A stretch of DNA of 64,000 bases from Agromyces agglutinans (GCF_009647605.1 NZ_WJIF01000012.1:1-64000); one strand, 5' to 3'; shown: positions 8,941-18,074, numbered from the stretch's first letter. Notes: a model not told the origin generated them from the sequence alone. Translations and numbers: made by a program.

Positions 8941-9705
8941 ATGACGCAAAGCGCAGATCCGGATGCCGCGGGCCACGACCCCGCAGCTCACGAACCTGCC
9001 GACCTCTCGGCCCAGCCGAGCAGCACCCGGCACCCCGGCATCGACCACGTCCTGCCGAGCGCGAGCCTGAAGTCGCTCGCGCACCCGCTGCGGGTCCGCA
9101 TCTACGACGAGCTCTCGTCGTACGGTCCGCTCACCGCGAGCGGCCTCGCCGAGCGGCTCGGCGAGTCGAGCGGCGCCACGAGCTACCACCTGCGCCAGCT
9201 CGAGCGGGCCGGGCTCGTGCGTGAGGACACGACGCGGGGCAAGGGCCGCGAGCGCTGGTGGGAGCGCCCACCGGGTTCGGTCGCCCTCCCCGACCCTCGC
9301 GCGCTGCCGCCGGGCAGCGCCGAACGCCTGGCCACCGAGCTCGTCACCGACGAGTGGTACCGCTCGCGCGAGCAGAACTTCCGCGAGTTCGTCGCCGAGG
9401 GCGACCGGGTCTTCGGCTCCGAGTGGCTCGACATCGCGACGAGCGACACCATCAACCTGCGGCTCACGCCGGGCCAGTTGGCCGAGCTCGTCGCCGAGCT
9501 CGACGGTGTGTTCCTGAAGTTCATCGAGGCCTACAAGCGCACGCCGTCGCCCGGATCGCGCCCCGTGCAGATCCACCTCAACGCGTTCCCGCTGATGCGC
9601 GGCGAGGCGACGGAGGACGGCGAGGCCGCCGCGCCCACCGAAACCACCGAGCCCACCGAGACCGCCGAATCCGAAGCACCCACCCGTCCGAAGGAGGACC
9701 GATGA
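8941..9705 (+). CDS. ArsR-type helix-turn-helix transcriptional regulator
   Basis: This 254-residue protein has a winged helix (SLKSLAHPLRVRIYDELSSY, SGATSYHLRQLERAGLVRE) at residues about 40-110, followed by a longer C-terminal region of unknown fold and an acidic Thr/Glu-rich tail. The -10 element sits 6 nt before this ATG and there is no Shine-Dalgarno sequence, so I take a leaderless start; a slightly earlier ATG (8920) would fall inside the operator. It is followed, with an ATGA overlap, by a small membrane-like protein gene. Related proteins in actinobacteria often sit beside a transporter; none is seen here. The inducer is unknown. Confidence 0.85.
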   Translation: MTQSADPDAAGHDPAAHEPADLSAQPSSTRHPGIDHVLPSASLKSLAHPLRVRIYDELSSYGPLTASGLAERLGESSGATSYHLRQLERAGLVREDTTRGKGRERWWERPPGSVALPDPRALPPGSAERLATELVTDEWYRSREQNFREFVAEGDRVFGSEWLDIATSDTINLRLTPGQLAELVAELDGVFLKFIEAYKRTPSPGSRPVQIHLNAFPLMRGEATEDGEAAAPTETTEPTETAESEAPTRPKEDR

Positions 9706-9914
9706 CCACCGCCACCCTCTCCCCCACCGCCGGGCGCGTCGAGGGCTGGGCCATCCGCGCCGGCCTCAGCCTCGCGACCTGGGGGCTCGCGCGCGCCACC
9801 CGCCGCGCCGACCGCGACCGACAGGTCGCCCGGTTCGAGGCGCGCACCGCCGCGCAGTCCGCGCTGGCCGAGCGCGACGCCCTCCTGCGCAGCAGCATCC
9901 ACCTGCTTTCCTGA
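9702..9914 (+). CDS. Small hypothetical protein co-transcribed with the HTH regulator
   Basis: This is a 70-residue protein that starts in an ATGA overlap with the HTH gene, preceded by AAGGAGGA. It has a moderately hydrophobic stretch (WAIRAGLSLATWGLARA) followed by an Arg-rich segment and an amphipathic helix. I do not recognise a family. Tight coupling and the strong ribosome binding site make it a credible gene. It may be a membrane-peripheral accessory of the regulator, but nothing in the sequence shows a function. Confidence 0.75.
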   Translation: MTTATLSPTAGRVEGWAIRAGLSLATWGLARATRRADRDRQVARFEARTAAQSALAERDALLRSSIHLLS

Positions 9915-9931
9915 GCGCCGCCCCAGACGAC

Positions 9932-9968
9932 GGATGCCCCGCCCGGAACGAGTCCGGGCGGGGCATCC
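9932..9968. terminator. Bidirectional hairpin terminator between the HTH operon and pnp
   Basis: A perfect 16-bp stem (GGATGCCCCGCCCGGA / TCCGGGCGGGGCATCC) with a 5-nt loop lies between two convergent genes. There is no T-run, as usual for actinobacterial hairpin terminators. Confidence 0.8.
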
Positions 9969-9986
9969 GCTTCGTGGCAGCCTGGG

Positions 9987-12269
9987 TCAGACCTCGGCGC
10001 CCTCGGCGGGGGCATCCGTGTGCTCGCCGGTCGCGGCGCGGCCGTCGGTGTCGGCCTCCTCCGCGACGACGGGAGCGAGCGAGAGCTTGCCGCGGTCGTC
10101 GATCTTCGTGATCTCGACGAGGATCTTCTGGCCGACGCCCAGCACGTCTTCGACGTTCTCGACGCGCTTGCCGCCGGCGAGCTTGCGCACCTCGGAGATG
10201 TGCAGCAGGCCGTCCTTGCCGGGCAGCAGCGAGACGAACGCGCCGAAGGTCGCGATCTTCACGACCGTGCCGAGGAACTGCTCGCCGACCTCGGGGTTGG
10301 TCGGGTTGGCGATCGCGTTCACCTGGGCACGGGCGGCCTCGGCCGAGGGGCCGTCGGTCGCGCCGATGTAGACGGTGCCGTCCTCTTCGATGGAGATGTC
10401 GGCGCCGGTCTCGTCCTGGATGGCGTTGATCGTCTTGCCCTTCGGGCCGATCAGCTCGCCGATCTTGTCGACCGGGATCTGGACCGAGATCACGCGGGGC
10501 GCGGTCGGGGCCATCTCGTCGGGGCCGTCGATCGCGGCGTTGAGCACCTGCAGGATCGTCGTGCGGGCGTCCTTCGCCTGCGTCAGCGCGCCGGCCAGCA
10601 CCGAGGCGGGGATGCCGTCGAGCTTGGTGTCGAGCTGGATCGCGGTGACGAACTCGCTCGTGCCGGCGACCTTGAAGTCCATGTCGCCGAGCGCGTCTTC
10701 GGCACCGAGGATGTCGGTCAGCGCCGCGTAGCGGGTCTCACCGTCGACGGTATCGGAGATGAGGCCCATCGCGATGCCGGCGACGGGTGCGCGCAGCGGC
10801 ACGCCCGCGTTCAGCAGCGACAGCGTGGACGCGCAGACCGAGCCCATCGAGGTCGAGCCGTTCGAGCCGAGCGCCTCGGACACCTGGCGGATCGCGTAGG
10901 GGAACTCCTCGCGCGTGGGCAGCACGGGCACGAGCGCCCGCTCGGCGAGCGCGCCGTGGCCGATCTCGCGGCGCTTGGGCGAACCGACACGACCCGTCTC
11001 ACCCGTCGAGTACGGCGGGAAGTTGTAGTTGTGCATGTAGCGCTTCTTGGTGACCGGGCTCAGCGAGTCGATCTGCTGCTCGAGCTTCAGCATGTTCAGC
11101 GTGGTGACGCCCAGGATCTGGGTCTCGCCGCGCTGGAAGATGGCCGAGCCGTGCACGCGAGGCACGACCTGGACCTCGGCGTCGAGCGGGCGGATGTCGG
11201 CGAGGCCGCGGCCGTCGATGCGGACGCCCTCCTCGAGCACGCGCGAGCGCACGACGTGCTTGGTGACCGACTTGTACGCCGCCGAGACCTCGGCGTTGGC
11301 CGACTCGGGCAGCTCGCCACCTGCGACCTTCGCAGCGACGTGCTCCTTGACGCGGGCCTTCAGCGCGTCATCGGCGTCCTGGCGCTCGTGCTTGCCGGCG
11401 ATCTGGTAGATGCCCTTCAGCTCCTCCAGCGCGTACGCCTCGACGACCTGCTTGGTGTCGGGGTGGTATGGCGGGAAGGTCGGGTAGTCGGCGGTCGGCT
11501 TGGCGGCGGTCTTCGCGACCTGCTCCTGCGCCTCGACGAGCTGCTTGATGAACGGCTTCGACGCCTCGATGCCCTGCGCGATGACGGTCTCGTCGGGCTT
11601 CACGGCGCCGGCCTGGATGAGGTTCCACGCGTGGTCGGTCGCCTCGGCCTCGATCATCATGATCGCGACGTCCTGCGAGCCGTCCTTCTCGGTCACGACA
11701 CGGCCGGCGACGACCATGCTGAACACGGCCTCCTCGAGCTGCGAGTGCTTCGGGAACGCGACCCACTGGCCGTCGATGAGCGCGACGCGCACGCCGGCGA
11801 CCGGACCCGAGAAGGGCAGGCCCGACAGCTGCGTCGAGAGCGACGCGGCGTTGATGGCGAGCACGTCGTAGAGCTCGTCGGGCTCGATGGCGAGCACGGT
11901 GACGACGACCTGGACCTCGTTGCGCAGGCCCTCGACGAACGAGGGGCGCAGCGGGCGGTCGATGAGCCGGCAGGTGAGGATCGCCTCGGTCGAGGGGCGG
12001 CCCTCGCGGCGGAAGAACGAGCCGGGGATGCGGCCCGCAGCGTACATGCGCTCTTCGACGTCGATGGTGAGCGGGAAGAAGTCGAAGTGCTCCTTCGGCT
12101 GCTTCGAGACGCTCGTCGCCGAGAGCAGCATGGTCTCTTCGTCGATGTAGGCGACGGCCGAGCCCTGCGCCTGCTGCGCGAGGCGGCCGGTCTCGAACCG
12201 GATGGTGCGGGTGCCGAATCGACCATTGTCGATGATCGTCTCGGCGAACGTGATCTCAGGACCTTCCAA
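9987..12269 (-). CDS. pnp: Polynucleotide phosphorylase / guanosine pentaphosphate synthetase
   Basis: This 760-residue protein is the phosphorolytic 3'-5' exoribonuclease; actinobacterial forms also make guanosine pentaphosphate. Domains: first RNase PH core ([37 protein letters not shown]), helical linker, second RNase PH core ([53 protein letters not shown]), KH domain ([20 protein letters not shown]) and S1 domain ([20 protein letters not shown]). The start is TTG, giving [11 protein letters not shown] as in homologues, with AGGAG upstream; the next ATG would remove conserved residues. A long structured leader precedes it. Unlike in many bacteria, rpsO is not adjacent but about 18 kb away. 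Confidence 0.97.
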   Translation of the reverse strand: MEGPEITFAETIIDNGRFGTRTIRFETGRLAQQAQGSAVAYIDEETMLLSATSVSKQPKEHFDFFPLTIDVEERMYAAGRIPGSFFRREGRPSTEAILTCRLIDRPLRPSFVEGLRNEVQVVVTVLAIEPDELYDVLAINAASLSTQLSGLPFSGPVAGVRVALIDGQWVAFPKHSQLEEAVFSMVVAGRVVTEKDGSQDVAIMMIEAEATDHAWNLIQAGAVKPDETVIAQGIEASKPFIKQLVEAQEQVAKTAAKPTADYPTFPPYHPDTKQVVEAYALEELKGIYQIAGKHERQDADDALKARVKEHVAAKVAGGELPESANAEVSAAYKSVTKHVVRSRVLEEGVRIDGRGLADIRPLDAEVQVVPRVHGSAIFQRGETQILGVTTLNMLKLEQQIDSLSPVTKKRYMHNYNFPPYSTGETGRVGSPKRREIGHGALAERALVPVLPTREEFPYAIRQVSEALGSNGSTSMGSVCASTLSLLNAGVPLRAPVAGIAMGLISDTVDGETRYAALTDILGAEDALGDMDFKVAGTSEFVTAIQLDTKLDGIPASVLAGALTQAKDARTTILQVLNAAIDGPDEMAPTAPRVISVQIPVDKIGELIGPKGKTINAIQDETGADISIEEDGTVYIGATDGPSAEAARAQVNAIANPTNPEVGEQFLGTVVKIATFGAFVSLLPGKDGLLHISEVRKLAGGKRVENVEDVLGVGQKILVEITKIDDRGKLSLAPVVAEEADTDGRAATGEHTDAPAEGAEV

Positions 12270-12490
12270 GAGGTCTCTCTCCTTTGTTTTCCGTCGCCCC
12301 CCGAATGGGCACGACTCCTACGCAGGAGCAGGAACAGGCATTACGAATCGCAAGAGCTGCGTTCACGCTGGCCACCAGTAGAAGTCCACCAAGCCCATCG
12401 ACTTGGTAATCCACCACAGGGGACCAGCTTCCTGCCGGCCTGCTCCAGTGATCGCCCGCACGAAACGCACGGGTGACCGATCACCATGCT
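12270..12490 (-). ncRNA. Structured pnp 5' leader (candidate Actino-pnp RNA)
   Basis: About 340 bp without a gene lie upstream of pnp, and the pnp-proximal 200 bp are rich in pairings: CTCCT/AGGAG hairpin (12315-12328), ACCAAG/CTTGGT hairpin (12388-12407), a long-range GGAGCAGG/CCTGCTCC pair (12325-12332 with 12439-12446) and GGTGA/TCACC (12472-12485). An extended -10-like TGCTAGCAT on the minus strand (about 12484-12492) could start the transcript. A conserved 'Actino-pnp' RNA is known in leaders of actinobacterial pnp genes; position and structure agree, but I cannot align it here. The remainder up to 12609 shows nothing further. Confidence 0.5.
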
Positions 12491-12609
12491 AGCAGAGCAC
12501 GCATTTTCGGCCCGTGAACAGCGGATGTCGCATCCCGTGCCGATCGTCGGCCGGCCCGAACCGCGGCCCGGTGGACCCGGGCTCGCGGCATCCCTGTCAG
12601 ACTCGAGTC

Positions 12610-12828
12610 ATGACGTCCGACGAATCGAACCCCAGCGGCGCCACCGGCCCCACCGAGAACACCGGTCCCTCCGACGAGACGAAGCGCAAGTTCCGCGAGG
12701 CCCTCGAGCGCAAGAAGCAGGTCACGAAGCAGCGCGAGGGCGAGGCGCACCTCGACGGCGGGTCCGGCGCGAAGGGCGCGCACGGTCCCGTCGATCACAA
12801 GCGCGAGTTCCGCCGCAAGAGCGGCTGA
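12610..12828 (+). CDS. DUF5302-like small charged protein
   Basis: This 72-residue hydrophilic protein has the core DETKRKFREALERKKQ, then a Gly-rich stretch, and ends HGPVDHKREFRRKSG. The pattern KFREAL.RK...HG....R.FRRKSG is the one I associate with the actinobacterial DUF5302 family. No function is known. The ATG is preceded by CAGACT 6 nt upstream rather than a ribosome binding site, so it may be leaderless. Confidence 0.75.
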   Translation: MTSDESNPSGATGPTENTGPSDETKRKFREALERKKQVTKQREGEAHLDGGSGAKGAHGPVDHKREFRRKSG

Positions 12829-12920
12829 GCCTCGTCGCGGCAAGGTCAACCCCCTCGCGCACCGCGCCCGCACGGCGGATCATGGGCCTTCCGGAGAACC
12901 ACCGTTCGAGGAGGAACACG

Positions 12921-13124
12921 ATGTCATCCGTCGCGAGGGTCACCACCATCACCGTCCGGTCCGAGCAGAGCTTCGAGGACGCGGTCGCCGTCGGCATCGA
13001 GCGCGCCGCGCAGACGCTGCGGCACGTCAGCGGCGCCTGGGTGAAGGAGCAGAAGGTCGAAGTGACCGAGGGGAAGATCACGGCCTGGTCGGTCACCCTC
13101 GAGATCAGCTTCGTGCTCGAGTAG
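12921..13124 (+). CDS. Dodecin-family flavin-storage protein
   Basis: This 67-residue protein matches the dodecin fold: an N-terminal strand (VARVTTITVRSEQS), helix (FEDAVAVGIERAAQTLRHV), and two strands (GAWVKEQKVEVTEGKI, SVTLEISFVLE). Dodecins form hollow dodecamers that sequester FMN or riboflavin-type ligands. A tryptophan lies in GAWVKEQ, near the position of the flavin-stacking tryptophan of typical dodecins, but the local context differs from the classical SWFEV. GAGGAGGAAC upstream gives a strong ribosome binding site. Confidence 0.88.
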   Translation: MSSVARVTTITVRSEQSFEDAVAVGIERAAQTLRHVSGAWVKEQKVEVTEGKITAWSVTLEISFVLE

Positions 13125-13167
13125 GCGTACCTCGGTCAGCGGTGCCGCGGTCCCGCGGCCCGACGCC

Positions 13168-15282
13168 TCACACGAACGGCCGCGGGCCGTCGCCCGCGAC
13201 GACGGGCACGAGCGCGTCGTGCTTGGCCGCGAGGCCGTCTCCGGCGGTGCGTCCGCGCAGTCGGCGCACGGCCCAGGGCGCAGCATGGCGGGCGAGCCAG
13301 ACGGCGGTCGGCACGCGCGTGGGCGCATCGGATGCCTCGTCCGGCGCGTGCAGGGCCACGTCGAGGGCGCCGAGCGCCGAGGCATCCGGAATGCCGAGCA
13401 CCCGCGCCGCCGCGTAGGCGAGCGCGCGGTGACCGGCCGAGTTCAGGTGGACGCGGTCCTCCGCCCAGTGCGGCGGGCCGATGAGTTCGGCATCCGACGC
13501 GGCGTCGACCCAGAGCGCGCCGCACGCGGCGACCGCCCGCTCGAGCTCGGCGTCGAAGCGCTCGAAGCGCGCGCGCAGCCGGCCGAGGCCTCGCGACGGC
13601 GGCATGAAGGCCGACACGACGAGCACGTCGGCTCCGGTCGCGCGGGTCTCGGCGATCGCCTCGCCGAGCCGCGCCGCGAGGCCGACGGGGTCGGCGACCG
13701 CCTTGACGAGGTCGTTGCCGCCGACGAGGACGGTCACGAGGTCGGCACCGAGCGCCCTCGCGCGCGGGAGTTGCTCGTCGGCCACGTCGTGCACGCGACG
13801 GCTGCGCACGGCGAGGTTCGCGTAGCCGAGGCTCGAGGGGCCGGCCGGATCGGCGAGCGCCACGAGCAGGGCCAGGCGGTCGGCCCAGCCGCGGTGCACG
13901 CCCGGCGATCGTGAGTCGTCGCAGAGTCCCTCGGTGATCGAGTCGCCGACCGCGACGAGGCGCCGCCACGGCTGGCCGCGCCGGGCGAGCGGCGTCGGGG
14001 GCGCGGCGACGGGACGCGGCGAGGCTGGAGGCGGCGACGCCGGGCACGGCGCTGCAGGGCGCGGCGCTGCAGGGCGGTCGGATGCCTCGATCCCGGACTC
14101 CGAGCGCGATGCCGCTCGGCCGCGCGACGACGCCGGGGCCTCGACGCCGACCCGCCCGGCGATGGCATCCTCGTAGTGGCCGATGAGCTCGTCGCCGAGG
14201 CGGCGCCAGCTGCGGCCCTCGACCGAGGCGCGCGCGGCGAGCCCGAACGCGCGGCGCTTGGCCTCGTCGCCGGTGAGGTCCTGCACGCGCGCCCGGAGGT
14301 CGCCGAGGTCGCCCGGTCGGTAGAGCCAACCGGTGCGGCTGGACTGCACGAGGTCGAGCGGCCCGCCCCGGCCGACGGCGACCACGGGAACGCCGCTGGC
14401 GAGCGCCTCCTGCACGGTCTGGCAGAACGTCTCGTGCTCGCCGGGGTGCACGAACACGTCGAACCCGGCGACGGCCTCGGCGAGCGCGGTGCCCGAGAGG
14501 AATCCGGTGAAGACCGCGCCGGGCAGCCGGCGTTCGAGCGTCGCGCGTTCGGGACCGTCGCCGACGATGACGAGCCGCACGCCCGGCAGGCCCGCGAGGG
14601 CCGCGAGGTCGCCGACCTGCTTCTCGGGCGCGAGGCGGCCGACGTAGCCGACGACGACCTCGCCGGCCGGCGCGATCCGGCGCCGCCAGGCTGCGTCGCG
14701 GCGCCGCGGGTGGAAGAGGTCGGTGTCGACGCCGCGCGCCCACGGGCGCACGCGCTCGACGCCGAGCTCGTCGAGTCGTCGCCGGGCCGCCGCGCTCGGC
14801 GCGAGTGTCAGCGTCGCTCGATTGTGCAGGCGCACGAGGTGCCGCTCGAGGGCCGGGGCCGCGATCGGCACGCCGTACCGCTGGGCGTAGGCCGGGACAT
14901 CCGTCTGGTACACGGCGACCGACGGCACGCCCGCCGCCCGCGCCGCCTGCACGCCCTGCCAGCCGAGCACGAACGGCGACGCCAGGTGCACGACGTCGGC
15001 GTCGAACTCGCGCAGCAGCACGGTCAGCCGGTGTGTGGAGGCGAAGGCCAGCCGCACGTCGGCGTAGCCGGGCAGCGGCACCGAGCGCAGGTAGCGGGCC
15101 GTCGCACCGCGCAGCGCGGGGTGGTCGACGGCTTCGGATGCCTCCGCGAGGCGGCCGGCGCGAGGGGCGATGACCAGCGCCTCGTCGCCCCGGGAATCGA
15201 GGTGCTCGATCACCCGGAGCAGGGAATTGGTGACCCCGTTCATGTGCGGCAGGAACGACTCCGCGAGCAGCGCGACCTTCAC
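13168..15282 (-). CDS. Fusion of a GT4 glycosyltransferase and an SGNH/GDSL hydrolase
   Basis: This 704-residue protein combines two enzymes. Residues 1-385 are a GT-B, family-4 glycosyltransferase: FLPHMNGVTNSLLRVIEHL, YVGRLAPEKQ, VIVGDGPERATLE, and the nucleotide-sugar motif HPGEHETFCQTVQEALASG, resembling mannosyltransferases of the MgtA/PimB group. Residues 386-440 are an Ala/Pro/Ser-rich linker with a 15-bp direct repeat. Residues 441-640 are an SGNH hydrolase with all blocks: AVGDSITEG, GGND and DRVHLNSAGH. The two usually exist as separate proteins. No stop or frame change separates them here. A lipid-glycan that is glycosylated and then deacylated or deacetylated is a possible substrate (inference). 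Confidence 0.88.
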   Translation of the reverse strand: MKVALLAESFLPHMNGVTNSLLRVIEHLDSRGDEALVIAPRAGRLAEASEAVDHPALRGATARYLRSVPLPGYADVRLAFASTHRLTVLLREFDADVVHLASPFVLGWQGVQAARAAGVPSVAVYQTDVPAYAQRYGVPIAAPALERHLVRLHNRATLTLAPSAAARRRLDELGVERVRPWARGVDTDLFHPRRRDAAWRRRIAPAGEVVVGYVGRLAPEKQVGDLAALAGLPGVRLVIVGDGPERATLERRLPGAVFTGFLSGTALAEAVAGFDVFVHPGEHETFCQTVQEALASGVPVVAVGRGGPLDLVQSSRTGWLYRPGDLGDLRARVQDLTGDEAKRRAFGLAARASVEGRSWRRLGDELIGHYEDAIAGRVGVEAPASSRGRAASRSESGIEASDRPAAPRPAAPCPASPPPASPRPVAAPPTPLARRGQPWRRLVAVGDSITEGLCDDSRSPGVHRGWADRLALLVALADPAGPSSLGYANLAVRSRRVHDVADEQLPRARALGADLVTVLVGGNDLVKAVADPVGLAARLGEAIAETRATGADVLVVSAFMPPSRGLGRLRARFERFDAELERAVAACGALWVDAASDAELIGPPHWAEDRVHLNSAGHRALAYAAARVLGIPDASALGALDVALHAPDEASDAPTRVPTAVWLARHAAPWAVRRLRGRTAGDGLAAKHDALVPVVAGDGPRPFV

Positions 15283-15392
15283 GACTCCCAGCGTGACGGC
15301 CCCGACCGCGGCGTGCGCGCCGCGCGCGGCCGGTGCGGCGAGTGTTCACCGAGCCTTCCGCGTCGGTTCGCGAAACGTCACCGGAGCCACGG

Positions 15393-16064
15393 ATGCGTCG
15401 CCCGCCGTTCACACGCGACGACTACACCGAAAGGGTGGAGGAAGCCGTCACCGCGCTCGCGACGTCGCCCTGGCTCTGGCCCGTGTTGTTCGGGCTCGTG
15501 GTGGGCGATGCCTTCCTCGTGGTGCTGCCGAGCGAGACCGCCGTCGTCGCCCTGGGCGCCGTCTGGGCGTCGACGGGCGCGCCGCCGATCGTGCTCGTGA
15601 TCGTCGTGGCCATGGCCGGCGCCGTGTGCGGCGACGGACTCTGCTATCTCATCGGCCGGCGGGTCGGGCTCGACCGCTGGCGCTGGCAGCGCGAGGGACG
15701 GGTCGGCGCGGCGATCGACCGGGCGCGCGCGACCGTCGAGCGCCGGACCGCGGTGCTCGTCTTCACCGCGAGGTACGTGCCGTTCGCCCGGATCGCGGTG
15801 AACCTCGCGGCCGGGGCTGCAGCCGTGCCGGTCGGACGCTACCTGCCGTTGTCGCTCGGAGCCGGCCTCGCCTGGGCCGTGTTCAACACCACGATCGGCG
15901 CCCTCGTCGGGCGCGCCTTCGGCGACCAGCCGCTGGCCGCGGTGCTCGTCTCGATCCCCGTCGCGATCGGGCTCGGGCTCGCGGTCGACCGCCTCATCGC
16001 GACCCTGGACGCGCGGCGTGAGGCGCGGGCGGCGCACGACGGAGTCGGCCCCGACGCGGACTGA
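15393..16064 (+). CDS. DedA-family membrane protein
   Basis: This 223-residue membrane protein has the DedA/SNARE-associated pattern: LVVLPSETAVVALGAVWA, AMAGAVCGDGLCYLIGRRVG, FTARYVPFARIAVNLAAGAA and LGAGLAWAVFNTTIGALVG, with about four to five membrane segments. DedA proteins act as lipid (undecaprenyl-phosphate or phospholipid) transporters in other bacteria. The ATG at 15393 has GGAG 6 nt upstream; a GTG 60 bp earlier would add a poorly conserved N-terminus. It is divergent from the glycosyltransferase-hydrolase fusion, so a cell-envelope role is plausible. Confidence 0.88.
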   Translation: MRRPPFTRDDYTERVEEAVTALATSPWLWPVLFGLVVGDAFLVVLPSETAVVALGAVWASTGAPPIVLVIVVAMAGAVCGDGLCYLIGRRVGLDRWRWQREGRVGAAIDRARATVERRTAVLVFTARYVPFARIAVNLAAGAAAVPVGRYLPLSLGAGLAWAVFNTTIGALVGRAFGDQPLAAVLVSIPVAIGLGLAVDRLIATLDARREARAAHDGVGPDAD

Positions 16065-16095
16065 CCGCGCCGGGGCCGTGACTCCTGCTCTCCGC

Positions 16096-16722
16096 CTACT
16101 CCCCCGCGAGACCGCCCACGAGATGGCCCATGGGCCGGTCGAGCGCGAACGGGTCGTTCACGAGTTCCGACCGATCGGTGCGTTCGACGAGCTCGGCGAA
16201 CTCCTTCGCGCCGCGGAAGATACGGTCGGGCAGCGACCGCACGCCGTCGCCCCCGCCGCCCCAGTCGCTCGTCGCCGCGAAGACGCCCGTGGTCACGGGG
16301 TTCGCGTGGAGGTACGTGAACACCGGGCGGATCGCGTAGTCGATCGCGAGCGAATGCCTGGGCGTGCCGCCGGTCGCCCCGATGAGCACGGGCAGGTCGG
16401 TGAGCGACTGCGGGTCGATCACGTCGAGGAAGCTCTTGAACAGCCCGGCGTAGCTCGTCGTGAAGATCGGCGTGACGGCGATCAGTCCGTCGGCCGTGGC
16501 CAGCTTGTCGAGCACCGCCTCGAGCTTGGGCGGCGCGAATCCCAGCAGCAGGTGGTTGGTGATGTCGTGGGCGAGGTCCCTGAGCTCGAAGGTCTCGACC
16601 TCGACCTCGACGCCGCGTTCGCGCAGCTGCGCGACGGAGTCGGCGGCCAGCCGGTCGGCGAGCTGGCGGGTCGAGCTCGGCGTCGAGAGCCCGGACGAGA
16701 TGACGACGATGCGCTTGGTCAT
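16096..16722 (-). CDS. NAD(P)H-dependent FMN reductase, partner of LLM oxidoreductase
   Basis: This 208-residue flavodoxin-fold protein begins MTKRIVVISSGLSTPSSTRQLAD, with the SSGLSTPSSTR phosphate loop that binds FMN, and has VTPIFTTSYAGLFKSFLDVI and LIGATGGTPRHSL as expected for the CE1759-type NADPH-dependent FMN reductase family. It follows the luciferase-like gene by 10 nt on the same strand. The two are a recurrent actinobacterial pair in which this protein supplies reduced FMN to the oxygenase. Confidence 0.9.
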   Translation of the reverse strand: MTKRIVVISSGLSTPSSTRQLADRLAADSVAQLRERGVEVEVETFELRDLAHDITNHLLLGFAPPKLEAVLDKLATADGLIAVTPIFTTSYAGLFKSFLDVIDPQSLTDLPVLIGATGGTPRHSLAIDYAIRPVFTYLHANPVTTGVFAATSDWGGGGDGVRSLPDRIFRGAKEFAELVERTDRSELVNDPFALDRPMGHLVGGLAGE

Positions 16723-16732
16723 GGCATGGCTC

Positions 16733-17971
16733 CTAGCGGATCGAGGTGGAACGGGTCGCGGTCGACCGGGTCGCGGCGGGGCCGAACGCCGAACCTGACG
16801 AGGTCGGCGCCTCGACCGGCGTGTCCTGGTAGGGCGAGCCGACGGTGAGGTTGTCGCCCCGGTTCGGGTTCGGCGTCGCCTGGCGAGGCGCCGCGTCGCC
16901 GTACGCGGCGGCGACGAGCGACTCGTGCGTCGGGGCATCCGGCACGTCGGCCGGGCGGTTCTTCGCGAACTCGCGCCGCAGCACCGGCACGACCTCCTCG
17001 CCGAGCAGGTCGAGCTGCTCGAGCACGGTCTTCAGCGGGAGGCCCGCGTGGTCCATCAGGAACAGCTGGCGCTGGTAGTCGCCCACGTAGTCGCGGAAGC
17101 CGAGCGTCTTGTCGATGACCTCCTGCGGGCTGCCGACGGTCAGCGGCGTCTGCGACGTGAACTCCTCGAGGCTCGGGCCGTGGCCGTACACCGGCGCGTT
17201 GTCGAAGTACGGGCGGAAGTCGCGTACGGCGTCCTGGGAGTTCTTGCGCATGAACACCTGGCCGCCGAGGCCGACGATCGCCTGGTCGGCGCGGCCGTGG
17301 CCGTGGTGCTCGTACCGCTGGCGGTACAGCGCGATCATGCGCTGGGTGTGCGAGGCGGGCCAGAAGATGTGGTTCGCGAAGAAGCCGTCGCCGTGGCTCG
17401 CGGCCTGCTCGGCGATCTCGGGGCTGCGGATCGAGCCGTGCCAGACGAAGGGGGGCACGCCGTCGAGCGGGCGCGGCGTCGAGGTGAAGCCCTGCAGCGG
17501 CGTGCGGAAGCGCCCCTCCCAGTCGACGACGTCCTCGCGCCAGAGGCGGCGCAGCAGTTCGTAGTTCTCGAGCGTGAGCGGCAGGCCCTGGCGGATGTCC
17601 TTGCCAAACCAGGGGTACACCGGGCCCGTGTTGCCGCGACCGAGCATGAGGTCGATGCGACCGCCCGAGACGTGCTGGAGCATCGCGTAGTCCTCGGCGA
17701 TCTTCACGGGGTCGTTGGTCGTGATGAGCGTGGTCGCGGTCGACAGCCGGAGGGTGGAGGTCTGCCCCGCGATGTACGCGAGGGTCGTGGTGGGCGACGA
17801 GGACCAGAACGGCGGGTTGTGGTGCTCGCCGAGCGCGAAGACGTCGAGGCCGACGGCTTCGGCGTGCTTGGCGATCGTGATCGTCGCCTGGATGCGCTCG
17901 GCCTCGGTCGGCGTGCGACCGGTCGTCGGGTCCTGGGTGATGTCGCTGACGGTGAAGATTCCGAACTGCAT
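16733..17971 (-). CDS. LLM-class flavin-dependent monooxygenase (CE1758-like)
   Basis: This 412-residue luciferase-like protein begins MQFGIFTVSDITQDP and shows FALGEHHNPPFWSSSPTT, LSTATTLITTNDPVKIAEDY, and LMLGRGNTGPVYPWFG, typical of the CE1758 group. The C-terminal 50 residues are low-complexity. AGGAGGG lies upstream of the ATG. It uses reduced flavin and oxygen on an unknown small substrate; the next gene is its probable flavin reductase. A MarR-type palindrome sits in its promoter region. Confidence 0.9.
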   Translation of the reverse strand: MQFGIFTVSDITQDPTTGRTPTEAERIQATITIAKHAEAVGLDVFALGEHHNPPFWSSSPTTTLAYIAGQTSTLRLSTATTLITTNDPVKIAEDYAMLQHVSGGRIDLMLGRGNTGPVYPWFGKDIRQGLPLTLENYELLRRLWREDVVDWEGRFRTPLQGFTSTPRPLDGVPPFVWHGSIRSPEIAEQAASHGDGFFANHIFWPASHTQRMIALYRQRYEHHGHGRADQAIVGLGGQVFMRKNSQDAVRDFRPYFDNAPVYGHGPSLEEFTSQTPLTVGSPQEVIDKTLGFRDYVGDYQRQLFLMDHAGLPLKTVLEQLDLLGEEVVPVLRREFAKNRPADVPDAPTHESLVAAAYGDAAPRQATPNPNRGDNLTVGSPYQDTPVEAPTSSGSAFGPAATRSTATRSTSIR

Positions 17972-18018
17972 CTCGCCCTCCTGGGCTGCTCGACTCCCTG
18001 CGGGAGTTACTCCATGCG

Positions 18019-18030
18019 TTTGCATTCAAA
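18019..18030. promoter_or_regulatory. Candidate MarR-type operator upstream of the LLM gene
   Basis: TTTGCATTCAAA (arms TTTG/CAAA) lies 48 bp upstream of the LLM start in a locally AT-rich patch, next to TAGATT on the minus strand that could be the -10 element. It resembles TTTGAATTCAAA-like sites of MarR regulators. No MarR gene lies in the window. Confidence 0.4.
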
Positions 18031-18074
18031 TCTACCGAACGGATGCCCCGTCCGAACTATTCCCGCACGGAAGA

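Noticed and set aside
10020..12476. 818-codon open frame on the + strand opposite pnp
   Set aside because: It is a shadow of pnp created by the GC-rich third positions; the product is Arg/Ala/Asp-rich low complexity without any domain.
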